A DNA stretch of 64,000 nt from Batillaria attramentaria. Its lineage: Eukaryota > Mollusca > Gastropoda > Batillariidae. Under the pieces are notes generated by a model. It ran no database searches and was not told where the DNA came from. It saw only the letters and a program-made list of their open reading frames with translations. Shown in pieces: positions 10,801 through 21,023 of this stretch. The stretch spans positions 42,501-106,500 of the forward strand of contig JACVVK020000213.1 in assembly GCA_018292915.2 (NCBI GenBank). Direction: 5' to 3'. Numbering within the stretch: position 1 is the stretch's first letter; each line of letters begins with the position of its first letter. The position numbers and the translations under genes are program-made.

Positions 10801-11173
10801 TCTCAACACCTGTCTGAGGCGCATCTTCAACATCCGATGGCCAGAGAAGATCCGGAATGAAGAGCTGTGGGAGCGAGCGGGGCAGGAACCAGTGGCCAAG
10901 CAGATCCTGCGGAGGAAGTGGGGCTGGATTGGACACACCCTCAGGAAGCCAGCATCCAGCACCACACGCCAAGCCCTGACATGGAACCCGCAGGGGAAAA
11001 GGAAGAGAGGCCGGCCTCGCAACAGCTGGAGGCGGGACACTGAGGCAGAGCTATGTAAGCAGGGTACCAACTGGACTGGAGTGGCAAGATTAGCCCAGAA
11101 CAGAGTGCGATGGCGAAGGGTTGTCGATGGCCTATGCTCCACGTGGAGCCAAGGGCCTAAGTAAGTAAGTAAG
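7878..11173 (+). mobile_element. Full-length RTE-like LINE with target duplication
   Basis: The element runs from 7878 to a (TAAG)4 tail at 11158-11173. Identical 13-bp copies of TCACCATTCATAG lie outside both ends (7865-7877 and 11174-11186). It has about 278 bp of 5' leader, one ORF and essentially no 3' UTR. A single endonuclease-plus-reverse-transcriptase ORF, no RNase H and a short simple-repeat tail are typical of the RTE group. Perfect duplications and the open frame indicate recent insertion. Confidence 0.88.
8156..11164 (+). CDS. Endonuclease/reverse transcriptase polyprotein of the RTE-like LINE
   Basis: This 1002-residue protein nicks target DNA and reverse-transcribes the element's RNA at the nick. 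Residues about 25-270 form an AP-endonuclease-like domain: WN30, E59 in GLSETRW, D170/N172 in MGDFN, and S264-D265-H266. Basic linker sequence follows. The reverse transcriptase spans about 500-800, with GKAAGPDEIPAE, SNYRGIMLLS, QAGFRRNRSC, the catalytic D642 in FIDYEKAFDSVD, GVRQGCLLSP and FADD at 742-745. The C-terminus has a GKRKRGRPRNSWRR motif common in this group. No RNase H domain is seen. All catalytic landmarks are present and there is no internal stop or frameshift. The stop codon TAA (11162-11164) lies inside the TAAG tail. The ATG at 8156 is the first start that leaves the whole endonuclease domain in frame. Confidence 0.9.
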   Translation: MTHCSESRKEAARPTPLLTPRTTTRVATWNIRTMYEVGRTIQVAREMKNYKIGVLGLSETRWLQTGQLRFSSGEQLLYSGHTEDGAPHTEGVALMLAPEAQRALIGWEPVNSRIITAKFITKKKDIKLNIIQCYAPTNDAEEEKKDDFYQQLQTVIDRGGAKDMTILMGDFNAKIGSDNTGYEDTMGTHGLGQMNENGERFADFCALNQLVIGGSIFPHKRIHKATWRSPDHVTENQIDHICISRKFRRSWRDVRVMRGADVSSDHHLLATTLRLRLKRHTNANSTRTRYNVGLLRNTDTQAAFRISLSNRFQPLQDLIEDSEMDIETQWEHSKKLWHDTCEEVLGKRKTQHKEWISADTIQKLEVRKEKKTALNTSRTRRAKAKAQEEYTAADREVKRSTRKDKRDYIDNLASQAEEAARQGNLKDLYQVTKKLAGKFQQTDKPVKDKNGHPLTTTEEQLKRWAEHFRELLNRPIPETPPDIPPAETELPINCDKPSKAEIRKAIMTLRNGKAAGPDEIPAEAIKADTETAVNMLHSLFSKIWEKEEVPAQWKEGIVIKLPKKGDLRDCSNYRGIMLLSVPGKVLNRILLERMREAVDPMLRDQQAGFRRNRSCADQIASLRIIVEQSLEWNSPLYINFIDYEKAFDSVDREALWKLLRHYGVPGKIISLIQCTYQDMSCRIAHAGQLSESFEVKTGVRQGCLLSPFLFLLVIDWIMKTTTAGRKNGIQWTLWTQLDDLDFADDLALLSHSHSQMQDKTTCLEATSAGTGLKINRKKTELMKINTTANTPVTVGGEPIREVESFVYLGSVVDGQGGTDRDVTARIGKARAAMVMLKNVWASKVVSIRTKLRIFNSNVKSVLLYGCETWRTTKTMQQKIQTFLNTCLRRIFNIRWPEKIRNEELWERAGQEPVAKQILRRKWGWIGHTLRKPASSTTRQALTWNPQGKRKRGRPRNSWRRDTEAELCKQGTNWTGVARLAQNRVRWRRVVDGLCSTWSQGPK

Positions 11174-11186
11174 TCACCATTCATAG

Positions 11187-14100
11187 GGCCCCCATTCCCC
11201 TCCCACCGGGAGTCAGTACAACCTAGGCCATATGAACTGGTGATTTTAGCCGCTCACGACCATGTATATATACATACACTTCCTTCACCCGGTGAATGTC
11301 ATATCCGTGTATCTATACATTTTTATCATTTTAAGAAAATTACGTTTCCTTTCATTTTCATAATAATAATAAGTCGGTTTTCTAGGGCGCACTATCCCAG
11401 CAGATGCTGGCTCGATGCATTTACAATCGGCTCAGGAGGGGGTGGGGTGGGATTGGGTGGGTTAACGTTCTTTTCCATCACAACTGACAAGAAAACGTCC
11501 AGCAAACACTGATATATGGCTCAAGCCGGCCAGGAATCAAACTCACGACCCGACCAAAAGTCACACACTGGGCCGGCATACGGCGGGTAAAGGGTAGTCA
11601 GTGTCCGACAGAGACTTAGTGGAGTGCAGTGGCGATGTGTGTGTACTATGCGTATCATAGTGTCGGCTGGTGTATGGAATGTGATATACTGATTTGCTCT
11701 GGACTTAGAAGCTATCAGGTTAACACCATCTTGCACCACCACCATGACTGAAATGATGGAAGCATATTAGTTTAGGTAGCGTACGGATCCGGCTCTGCAG
11801 CCCTCCCTTTCTTATGGGTTTTTTGGGGTCCTGGGTTTCCCAGCTGTTCTAAGAATAGCCTCCCTCTAGTTAGATACAGTATCTGCCCTTAAAGCTGACT
11901 GTGCAATCCCTCCTCCCCCCGCATCTCCCTCCTCCCACGCAGTTCTCTCTTCTCTACTATCTCCAAGGATTTGCCAGCTGATGGTGCAAGACATGGTGCC
12001 GGCTTACTTAAGGTTTTGCACCTAAGTCGGGGGAGGGGGGGGTACAACTGACCAGGTGTCCCCCCGAAGTGCCGGCGGTCAACTATCACCTGAAGAACTA
12101 TCACCTGAAGTCAAGTAGTGCTCAGTAGCCCAAGTCTGAGGACATTAGTCACCAAGAAAGCAACGCTTCGTGTGTTGGCAGTTTAATGTCGGTGAGACGG
12201 ACATCCACCTTTTCAGTCCAGGTTGCCTTGAGAAGTGTGACTGAGCTACACCAACTGACTGTGTAATAACACACAACAGAACTGTAGTATTAGTGCCAGA
12301 CGTCGGACTAGCTACAGAACTGTGTTCAGTTCCCGCAGTGTGCGGTACACAGGAAGCCTGGGGTCACGACTGCAGCGGTGAAGAATCTGTATCTCGACCT
12401 GTGATCCGGCGACCGCACTGAGGTGCCACGAAGAGTCACGGCCGTCGACCCAGTGTTGCAACCTGCGCCGACACCTGTGATTCTGAGGGGCAGGTGCGCA
12501 CGGAACTTGAATTCCCACCCGCCGAGCATTCCGTGCACAGCGCACACCGGCTTACGGCATAGATCGCCAACCGAGCGACCAAGGCTCCGCCCGGAGGTCG
12601 GCGAGCCTGAGGACGGCTGAAACTCCATCATATCAGCAGATTGGCAAGTAGCCCCTGTATTCCCTTTCCTCAGTATCTCCCTTCACCCCCCCCCCCCCCG
12701 GCCTCCCCCCGCGCAGAGATCTGTATTTGGAAGTTATTTTTATTTGTTAGATAATTGTATTTGTGTTGTATGGTTAAGTACACTGATTGACTGGAAACAG
12801 GAAGATTAGCTTACGGACTGAGACGTTGCTGCCTTGCAGAGCACTGACCCTCATTCCTCAAGGGTCCACGCTGTACTGATTTTGTCGTATTCAGTTGTAG
12901 TTGCGGTTAGAAATAATAACTCACAGACTTTTCTCTTCAAGTGTTGAGTCTTTTATCATTATTGTTTGTCTGTGTTGTACAAAGGCACGTGTTAGACTAG
13001 GGAACTTGATTGGACCGCTCGGGGCAGACGGCTACGGCGTGCGCACGCGCTAGGTTCGCAAGACATCAGAGTAGCACAGATTATAGTACTGAAATTCAGT
13101 GTTGGGGGTAACGACACAGAGAACCATTAAACCCAAACCCTTTACTATACCCCACTCTCACACCCACTCCTGTATTCTTCTCTCTTACTGTGACGCTCTG
13201 GGGAAACAGTGCCTTTCCTATCTCTCTCTCCCTCTCTTCTCACTCTCTCTCTCCCCTTTTCGTAGTTCCGCCACCCCCGGCCACCCCCGGCGGCGGAATA
13301 CTACATTGATTTGCCAGTCGTTATGAGCGTTAAGTATAATGATTTACTGATAAGCCCTACCCGATTTTTTTTTTAAACTCCGGGTAACATAAAGAGTTGA
13401 AGAACAAACTGAAACAAGGAGGAATGGCCCCATCCCATAAAGTTGTTTCTCCCAATTTCGTGCTATTTTGTTGTTATTGTTGCCGGTGTTTGTTTGTTTT
13501 TGTTGTTGTTGTTGTTGTTGTTTTTCTTCTTTCACTGAAATCTGTAAGACCTACCGACGACACTAGATCCGCTATACCATCATGGAGTAGCGGATCCAGG
13601 AATCTTAGGCGAGAGTAAACGTCAATTCCGTGACCTAAACATTTAACGCAGGTCGTCGTACAGAGGGGGGAGGGGGGGGGGTGAGAGAGAGAGAGAGATA
13701 TGACGTCAGATCCGTGAAGTAAACATTTGACGTCAGCCTCTCGCAGGTCGTCTGACGGAAGATGTTTGTTCCATGTATGGTATGGCATAGTAGACTTCTC
13801 TTCGCCGCACGAATCCATCTCTACTGAGATGCTCATGGCGCCGCAGGGCTGGAGGACGAAGCAGTGAAAGCCTGCTGCCGCTAAGCGCTACTTTATGTGC
13901 AAACCTCCACCCTGCTATTCACTCTGGTGCGTGCGACAGTATTTCTGTTTTACCAAGCCACCGGCCACAGCCTGCTCCTCTTCGAAAGATGAACGTGGGA
14001 TTCAGTTTTAGCGTGCACACTTGATATTTGTGCGTGCGTGTGTACGCTTGTCTTGTGATTTCTCTCTTGCTGTTGTGATTTCCCCGATTGAATTAATTTT

Positions 14101-14990
14101 TACATGAAATCTGGAAGATGCAGAGAGCTGGTGAAACAGAGACAGTGACGATATTTGCAGATTTTGTCTGTGAACTAAACATTTCAGTGACGTCAGCCTC
14201 ACGCTGCTCGTTTGGCAGAAGATGCTTGTTCAGTCATGTCTTGTGAGTTCCCTGTTGCTTTTGTCACAGTGACTTCTCTGACCGAGTCAAGTTAATTTTT
14301 TACATAAAATCTGGAAGATCTAGACGCGGGCTGGTGAAACATGGACATGAATACTAATACCTTGAATTGTGCTTACGAAATTGCAAAATTGGAAATCTTT
14401 TGACCGGTACGTGCTTCTCGCAGAAACTCAGTGAAAAAAAAGTCTATCTAGAAGCTCTGTTATTCTTGATACTAAAGCTATACTGAATAGTGCAGAAGTT
14501 CCTATCATATGTGCAGTTGTCACAAGTGACAAACATGCCGGGATGATGAGTAATTTGAAGGAGTCTTTTCATAGATATTTGGCCATATATACAAACCACC
14601 CCTGCCAGGGAAACTGAAATCCGGCAATTTTTTTTTTTTTTTCAGTTACACAAAATCTACCAGGCGCGGCTACACTGAGAGCCGCCGGCTCAGTCAGTGT
14701 GCGGCTACGAATACAGTCAGTATAATTGGATGAACTTTCACAGTCTAGAAAATCATTGCAGGCATCTGAACAACTCGCCAAAATATGTATCATGACCGAT
14801 TTCTTTACATGAGCGATAACTCTTGAATTCGGAAAGGGAAAAACCGTGACTGAAAGCCGCGGAATGCAGTCCGGAGAATACTGATTACTGCCCACTGATT
14901 TCATCTCAAAGTCCAAGCTGTACGGTAGCCGGCATGCACGTAGGAAGATGCTAAGAGGAAGGGGGGGCCCACTAAGTCGGGTGAGCCATA
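11187..14990. other. Gene-free stretch with degenerate repeats
   Basis: No exon could be supported. A TAA-rich start and degenerate SINE1-like sequence lie at about 11360-11600. Poly-C and (CT)n tracts lie at about 12686 and 13220, and (GA)n at about 13680. A diverged duplication has copies at about 14040-14160 and 14238-14350, each with a TGGAAGAT and CTGGTGAAAC segment. A GACGTCAGCCTC block occurs at about 13730 and again at 14195. Confidence 0.5.
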
Positions 14991-15010
14991 CGGCCGGGGT
15001 GCAGAAGGGG

Positions 15011-15011
15011 T

Positions 15012-15070
<59 letters not shown>

Positions 15071-15265
15071 GACTGCCAAGGATTGTGTCCTGCGACAGCA
15101 GAGCAGCGGGGGGGCCCCACCACTGGTGGGCCGCGTCTCAGTCAGTCCTCACAAAAGCCAGGGCCGGGGCCCAAAGATATTCGGGCCCCCCGGCTTCCAA
15201 AAATCGAACGGGGGCCTGGGCCCCCAGGGCCCCCGTGGTTCCTACGCCCCTGGCCGGCAGGAACT
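15011..15265. repeat. (GT)n microsatellite and GC-rich transposon-like end
   Basis: GT tract at about 15013-15067. The GC-rich block 15110-15265 reads on the minus strand from CCAGGGGCGTAGGAACCAC into runs of GGGGCCC, resembling ends of hAT-type non-autonomous elements. The other end was not found. A second CA tract lies at about 15413-15446. Confidence 0.4.
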
Positions 15266-15412
15266 TCAGAAAACAGCCCACTTCATCAGTCGTGACAACC
15301 GGCCTGGCCAGTGTGACCCCAGCGACCGCAAAGAAGAAGAAGAAGATCTCCGGCAAAGTAAAAAGCCCTCCCATGAGGTGGTTTTGGACATAGCCATGAT
15401 TTCATCCGTACC

Positions 15413-15448
<36 letters not shown>

Positions 15449-15729
15449 CGCGCGCGCGCGTCGCACAACTCCCGCTAAAAAGAACACAGCAGCATAGCCG
15501 GTGTGCAAGATGTCCGTATGACGCAGACTGATTTCGTTACCGGCGTCACTGTGTGTGTCAGTGAAAGTATGTATTGTCAGTCTGGAGCAACGTCACAGTT
15601 TTGTTTTGTATCACTGAAACTTGCTGCTGCGCGCAGCGAAATCTGCCCCATCCTATCACAGCGAGAAGACGCATTCTTGCGTCGGAGTACTACTGAGGAG
15701 TCCCACGTGGGAAGGGGGAGGCTACTCGA

Positions 15730-15748
15730 CCAATCTGACGTCACTTCC
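15730..15748 (+). promoter_or_regulatory. CCAAT / CRE / ETS cluster upstream of ICE1
   Basis: Within 19 bp are CCAAT (15730-15734), the palindromic CRE TGACGTCA (15736-15743) and an overlapping ETS-type ACTTCC (15743-15748). They lie about 155 bp upstream of the predicted ICE1 start codon, with no TATA box seen. This is the usual make-up of a housekeeping promoter. The transcription start is not known. Confidence 0.45.
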
Positions 15749-15900
15749 TACACGTTGTTCGTACGAAAAGGAATGGCGACGCCGATGCGAAACAACAACA
15801 CAGCGCGAATGTGAAAAACACGCACCCTCCGTGCGGTTAGGTGGAATTGCTCCCATCCCGTCAGACAGCGGCCTTTCTGGCTGCACGAAGTCTGGACAAC

Positions 15901-18900
15901 ATGGAGGAGGACATTCCGATGCTTGGATTGAGCGACCTCGCCACTGGTCCTCTCTCTCATTTTGGTTGGTGTGAGCCGTGCAAAACGAAAGACGAGGTAT
16001 TTTAATGTTTGTCTTGACTCTTGTTAATATTTTGTGGAACAGCACACCTTGTTTAACCGTACATTCACTGTCCAGTCTAAGGACTGTGAAAAAATTATCC
16101 TAATTTCATTCATTGCATTGCGTAATCTAGTCTCTCGTTTCAGTTCTGCATAGTTGCAGCACATCTCGTGTTGCCTTACCGACTTTTTAGTTTTCTGTTG
16201 TTTTTGCCCGTTGAAAGCCAATTTTTGTTTCCAAGTAAACCCTAGAAGTAGAATACCTTCTTGAAATGCCACTATGATGCTGTGTGGTGGTCCATGCACT
16301 GTGCGTTGTAGTCTCTTACGGTAGGACCTCTGCTCATGACCTGAGCAGTTCATACAAATAAGTGCAGTTGTTCTGTTTCACTTGTGTAAATTTTACTAAT
16401 TATTATTATTACTACTCTAATTATTAGAGTGTTTTGTCTGCTTCAAGTGCTCACCAGGTCATTGCATGGTTTTCAAGAGAAATGACTGCAGAGCTTAAAT
16501 CAAAATCTTATATAATTTACAATAAATTATGAGTTACTGGTGACCTAGCTTCTCACAGCTGAGCAGCTCTGCCAAACCTGTACGCTGCTTCCTCCGTCCC
16601 CACGCCAGCGCATGATTGCTTTTCTTTTCTTTTCCAGGAAATTGCCAGGTTAAACCAGGAGCATGCCACCAATGAGCTGAACTTCAAGGCCTTGAAGAAG
16701 AAAATCATCGCTACAGAGTAAGTTTGTTACCATAACAGGGGTGGCATTTATGGCATATATTTTTCCGTATGTATTGCATTTTGGGGACACCCTATGCCGA
16801 TTAAACTAATCTATTGTCAATTACCACAGGAGGGCAGTCACTGAGTCAGCGGTGCGCGATGCGAGTTTGATTACGCTGGTCACTAGCCAGTTGAGTGACA
16901 ATAGGAAACGTTTCTGACACTTTGTTTGGTTCCCTTTACAGATTGATGTCATAAAAGTTAAAAAATCATCTGTATTTCTTTTAGTGCCATACGCATTTTT
17001 ACCGATCCCATGCTTTTTCTGTTGCAAAATGCATAACACTGCCACAGCCCTTGTAACATTGCTGAGTTGACCCAGAACGTGCTCTATTTCAAATTTGAAC
17101 ACACATTGTGATAGTAATCCCTACATGTATAACAGTGTACGTGTACCCGTTGCGCGAACCGTGATGAACGGTATGGAGATACAGGGAAGTACCGGTAAAG
17201 TTGACAGTCAGGTCTTACCAAAAGCCAGTTCCTTCTTGGGTACTTCTAAATTTCACCTCGTAAAGTACAGTTAATTTCCAGTAAACACTGTCACCGTTCG
17301 TCTGATCCTGAAGTGTGTCACAGGTTTTTTGGTGTTTTGACTTCGTTAGACAGTGTGTTGGTTGCATTTCAGTCTTTATCGCACATAATTTACATGAACT
17401 AGAGCCACAATAATTGTGACTGTTGTTTGGCAGTTTCTTAATGCTGTGTTCTTTTCTGTTTTTCAGTCAGCTGCTTCGACAGTACAGAGCCAAGTCACTT
17501 GATATCCTTTTGAACGAATTGTTGACAAACATTATACTGACATGGAATAGTCACATGTTTTATCATAGTCCAGGTTTTGTCCCAGATATAGACCGAAAAC
17601 AGTTGCTTTTCTGTTCTTCTTACATAAGTCGTTCCAGAGCATTATATATTTTGGCTTTTACTTTTTTTTCTTTCTGGGTCGCCAGAGTTTGCATAATACA
17701 CTTATTTACACAGTATTTTGTGTTGCGCTTTATTCATACTCTGCATGGGCAGACCTAAAGCCTTAGACCCCAGTTGATCCCTGGCCTTTCAGTATGATTT
17801 GTGAATTGTAAATTCATTTTTTTTTTTTTTTTTAAATACTTTAGGAGGGGGGGGGGGGGTATTTCCAGGTTAGCACTGGTCAGTGTGTCTTCTGCACTGT
17901 ACACGCCGGATAGTTTGCTTTGCTTTGTCATGTTAAGAAACAAACAGAAACTGTGTGCGTTTCCTTAACTCACAGCACAGTGTGAAATGCAGAACAAGCA
18001 GATTGAGGAATGGGTCAGAAAGTACGAGAAAAACCAAAGGTAAGTGCTTCTGCCATAGTGCACCTAAAGTTTCTAGTCATTTTGTTCACACTTTGTCGCA
18101 ACTGACCCCACCCCACAGTAATTAAAGTAAAATTTTTGTACTATTATATAGTTTAGAAGCTGTTAATGTAATTTACACGATTTGTGATAACCGTTTTTGA
18201 TTGACAGTATCTGTAACTTGTCGGCTCTGTGACATGAATTTTGTTAACAGTTTCTTGGACACGGTCCAGTGTGAGTTTTTCCACACACAAAAAAAGATTT
18301 ATTACTGGTAGTGGAAGATTATTTCATTTGGGAGAAGGTTGAAAATTATGCCATGGGTGGTAAATGGTTGTCTGTTTGAAAGCTTGTAAGTTGGGTGGTC
18401 AGCCTTCAGGTGCAAGCTAATTGCCATTCAAAGGGAATGAATTCCCGTTGAAATTGGCAGGTTACCTCCCTTGGATCAGGTGTCTGCTTGCACTCTCTGT
18501 GATTGACATCACTTGCAGCAACTGTAGACACCAACCAGCCATCAGGAATGCCTTTTTCCTGGATTCTGTGACTGTCAGTATCACATCACTCATTGCGCTG
18601 ATCTAGATTAATGATTATGTGTGTTTTTGTGTGAGTTTGCACATTACTTGAAATTATTAAACGGTTGTTCGTGCATGAACTAAAGAGCGATATCTCAATG
18701 TTGATTGTTTACAGGGAGCTGACCGTGCTTGAGGCGCAGCTGATGAACGCCCTTGAAGAGATGGAGCCTGTGAAGAAGGTACAGATTCATTCCTTACATC
18801 CCATTCCCTATTTATCAGGGTTGGGTTTTTATTTTGGGGTTTTTTGTGTTTATTTTTGTCATGTTGTTTGTTTAGCCAACAGAAGCGTAGTCAATATCAC

Positions 18901-21023
18901 AGCGAACACACCGAGTGAGTACGTTGTAGCAACACCAACTGCTCAGTCATAGAATATGAATGGTCAGCTGCTTGTGCAAAGTGTACGTTTACATTTACAC
19001 GTACATTGGATCACATTCATCAGGGTGTAAAATCTTCCACCTTTCGGCGGATTTCCACTTTAGCGACAAGTTTTTCTCCCCCCAAAAAGTGTGTTTCCTT
19101 CTCTCAAGCACTGAAAATCATTCCAAAACACACCAAATTGTACAGATTTTTTTTATTTAAAAAAAAAAAAATGGAGCAAGCATATCCCCAGCCACCCCCT
19201 AGCAAAATGCATCTGCTTTGCAGAGGCAGAGGCGCGCTCGTGGCTTTGCCACCTCGTCAATAAATGTCACACACTTTTCATCCTTATGGGTCAAGCCCTG
19301 ATTAGTAGCTCTACTGATCATCGAGATGGAGTATTTCGTGGGTACAAGCGCACTCCTGAGCGAAATTAGTATTTCGCTGCAAAAGTTAATTTGGTTTAGT
19401 AAACATGGAAATGGTGGGTAGATACCACACAACTCTGACAGGCATAGCACACATGCTGCTGGCACTGCTTTACTGGATCAGTTACGCCTGTTGTGTGCTC
19501 TTATGTTCTGATCGTTGCATACATGCTCAGTGTGGAGTCTGGTTTGCATAATTACGTCTTTGTTGCTTGTTTCAACAGGCCAAGAAGGAGCTGGAAGCAG
19601 CCCTGGGCAAAAAGGATGAAGAGATCGAGCGATTACAAATAAAGTTGGATTCGGCTGAGGTAAGCTGCATCACAGGAAGACGTAGAGCTGTCCATCTGTG
19701 TTGATCGCCCATTGTTTGGTTTGTATTTGTACTGGGTGATCGGTGGTCTAGTGGTTAAGAGACCGCCATCAGTGCAAGAGGTCAGGTTTGATTTCCACTC
19801 AGGGTGAAGAATTTTTCCTTCTCGTACGTGGGCTGATCGCCGGGGGTTCTCTCCAGGTACTCTGTCTTCCTCCCCCTCTGCTTTGGCAATGTTCAACCCA
19901 CGAAATTTGAAAAAAAAAAAAAATCCTAAATTCCAAAACTTAAATAGTTTAGCTAACCCTTTGCACCACATGATAGTAATGTGTTACGGCCAGTGTGTGA
20001 GAGAATGTGTGTGATTCACGTGAGCGTGCGTCTTGGGTTCAGCTTGTGGTGCTTTTGGTCAGTTCAAGACATTGGGTAAAGCGCTCGCACAATACACAGA
20101 TAGTATTCTTACTATAAGTTTAGTGTATGTATCCAAGAATGCTTACGAGTGTTTCATTAGATTCGTTGCCTGCAACGAGCACTAGCTGTTTCAACATGTA
20201 GCAGTGGTAGGAAGTTACAGTAACAGTTTATGAAATGCAGTGTCTTGTACATATATATAGTGATGCCAGCATTCATAATTTAGTTTCCTTTGCAATCTTG
20301 TGGCTACTGTTGGGTTTTGTGTATAATGCAGCCTTTAAAAGATTGTGTTTGATATTGTGTGTTTCAGTCACTCAACAACCAGTACGAGATGCGGCTGGCC
20401 ACTATAGAATTGACACACCGTAACGCCGATGATGCTGTATCTGATAGCAAGAAGAAAATGAACGCTCTCGAGCAAGGGTAAAATAATTTTTTTTTGCTTC
20501 TGCTGGAGAATAGATGCCTTGTCAGTACATGTGCATGAATGTGCACATACACAGACTTGCACACACACATGCATGTGACAGACACACACACACATGCACA
20601 CACACTCATGCAGACACACACGTACACACACACAGCATGGACGAACGTTCTACTTGTAGATTGACTTATTTTTCTCTTTCCTTTTTTTTTAAATGCTTGA
20701 GCATGACGAGAATGCACAAATTAGCACTATGCCTTAATAAGGTGTTGAAAGATGTGTGTTGCTGTCAAAATCAGTGTTTTTTTTCTCTTTCCTTTTTTTT
20801 TTTTTTTTTTAATGCTTGAGCATGACGAGAATGCACAAATTAGCACTATGCCTTAATAAGGTGTTGAAAGATGTGTGTTGCTGTCAAACTCAGTGCATGT
20901 CAGTGCTGTGTTTGGTATGGTTATGATATTAATCTTTCGTTTCTACAGCTAAATGTCTACGTGACTTCTCTGTTTTCTTTTTCAGCAAGAAGAAGCTTTT
21001 GGGGAGAATCAAGAAACTGAAAG
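15901..21023 (+). CDS. ICE1: ICE1 exons 1-8: N-terminus and coiled coil
   Basis: Exon 1 (32 codons) begins MEEDIPMLGLSD and contains WCEPCKTKDE. Exons 2-8 code for a continuous heptad-rich coiled coil: KALKKKIIATDQLLRQY, IEEWVRKYEKN, LEAQLMNALEE, AKKELEAALGKKDEEIERL, MRLATIELTHRN, KKKLLGRIKKLK. Several exons are very short (35, 61, 64 and 38 nt). The coiled coil of ICE1 is known to mediate assembly of the complex. Intron 3 between the 35-nt exon and exon 4 is the AT-AC intron. The coil continues in exons 9 and 10 across the 9-kb intron 8. Confidence 0.75.

Noticed and set aside
12312..12631. Overlapping open frames on both strands
   Set aside because: No domain, no splice support and no repeat of the pattern; not enough to call a gene.
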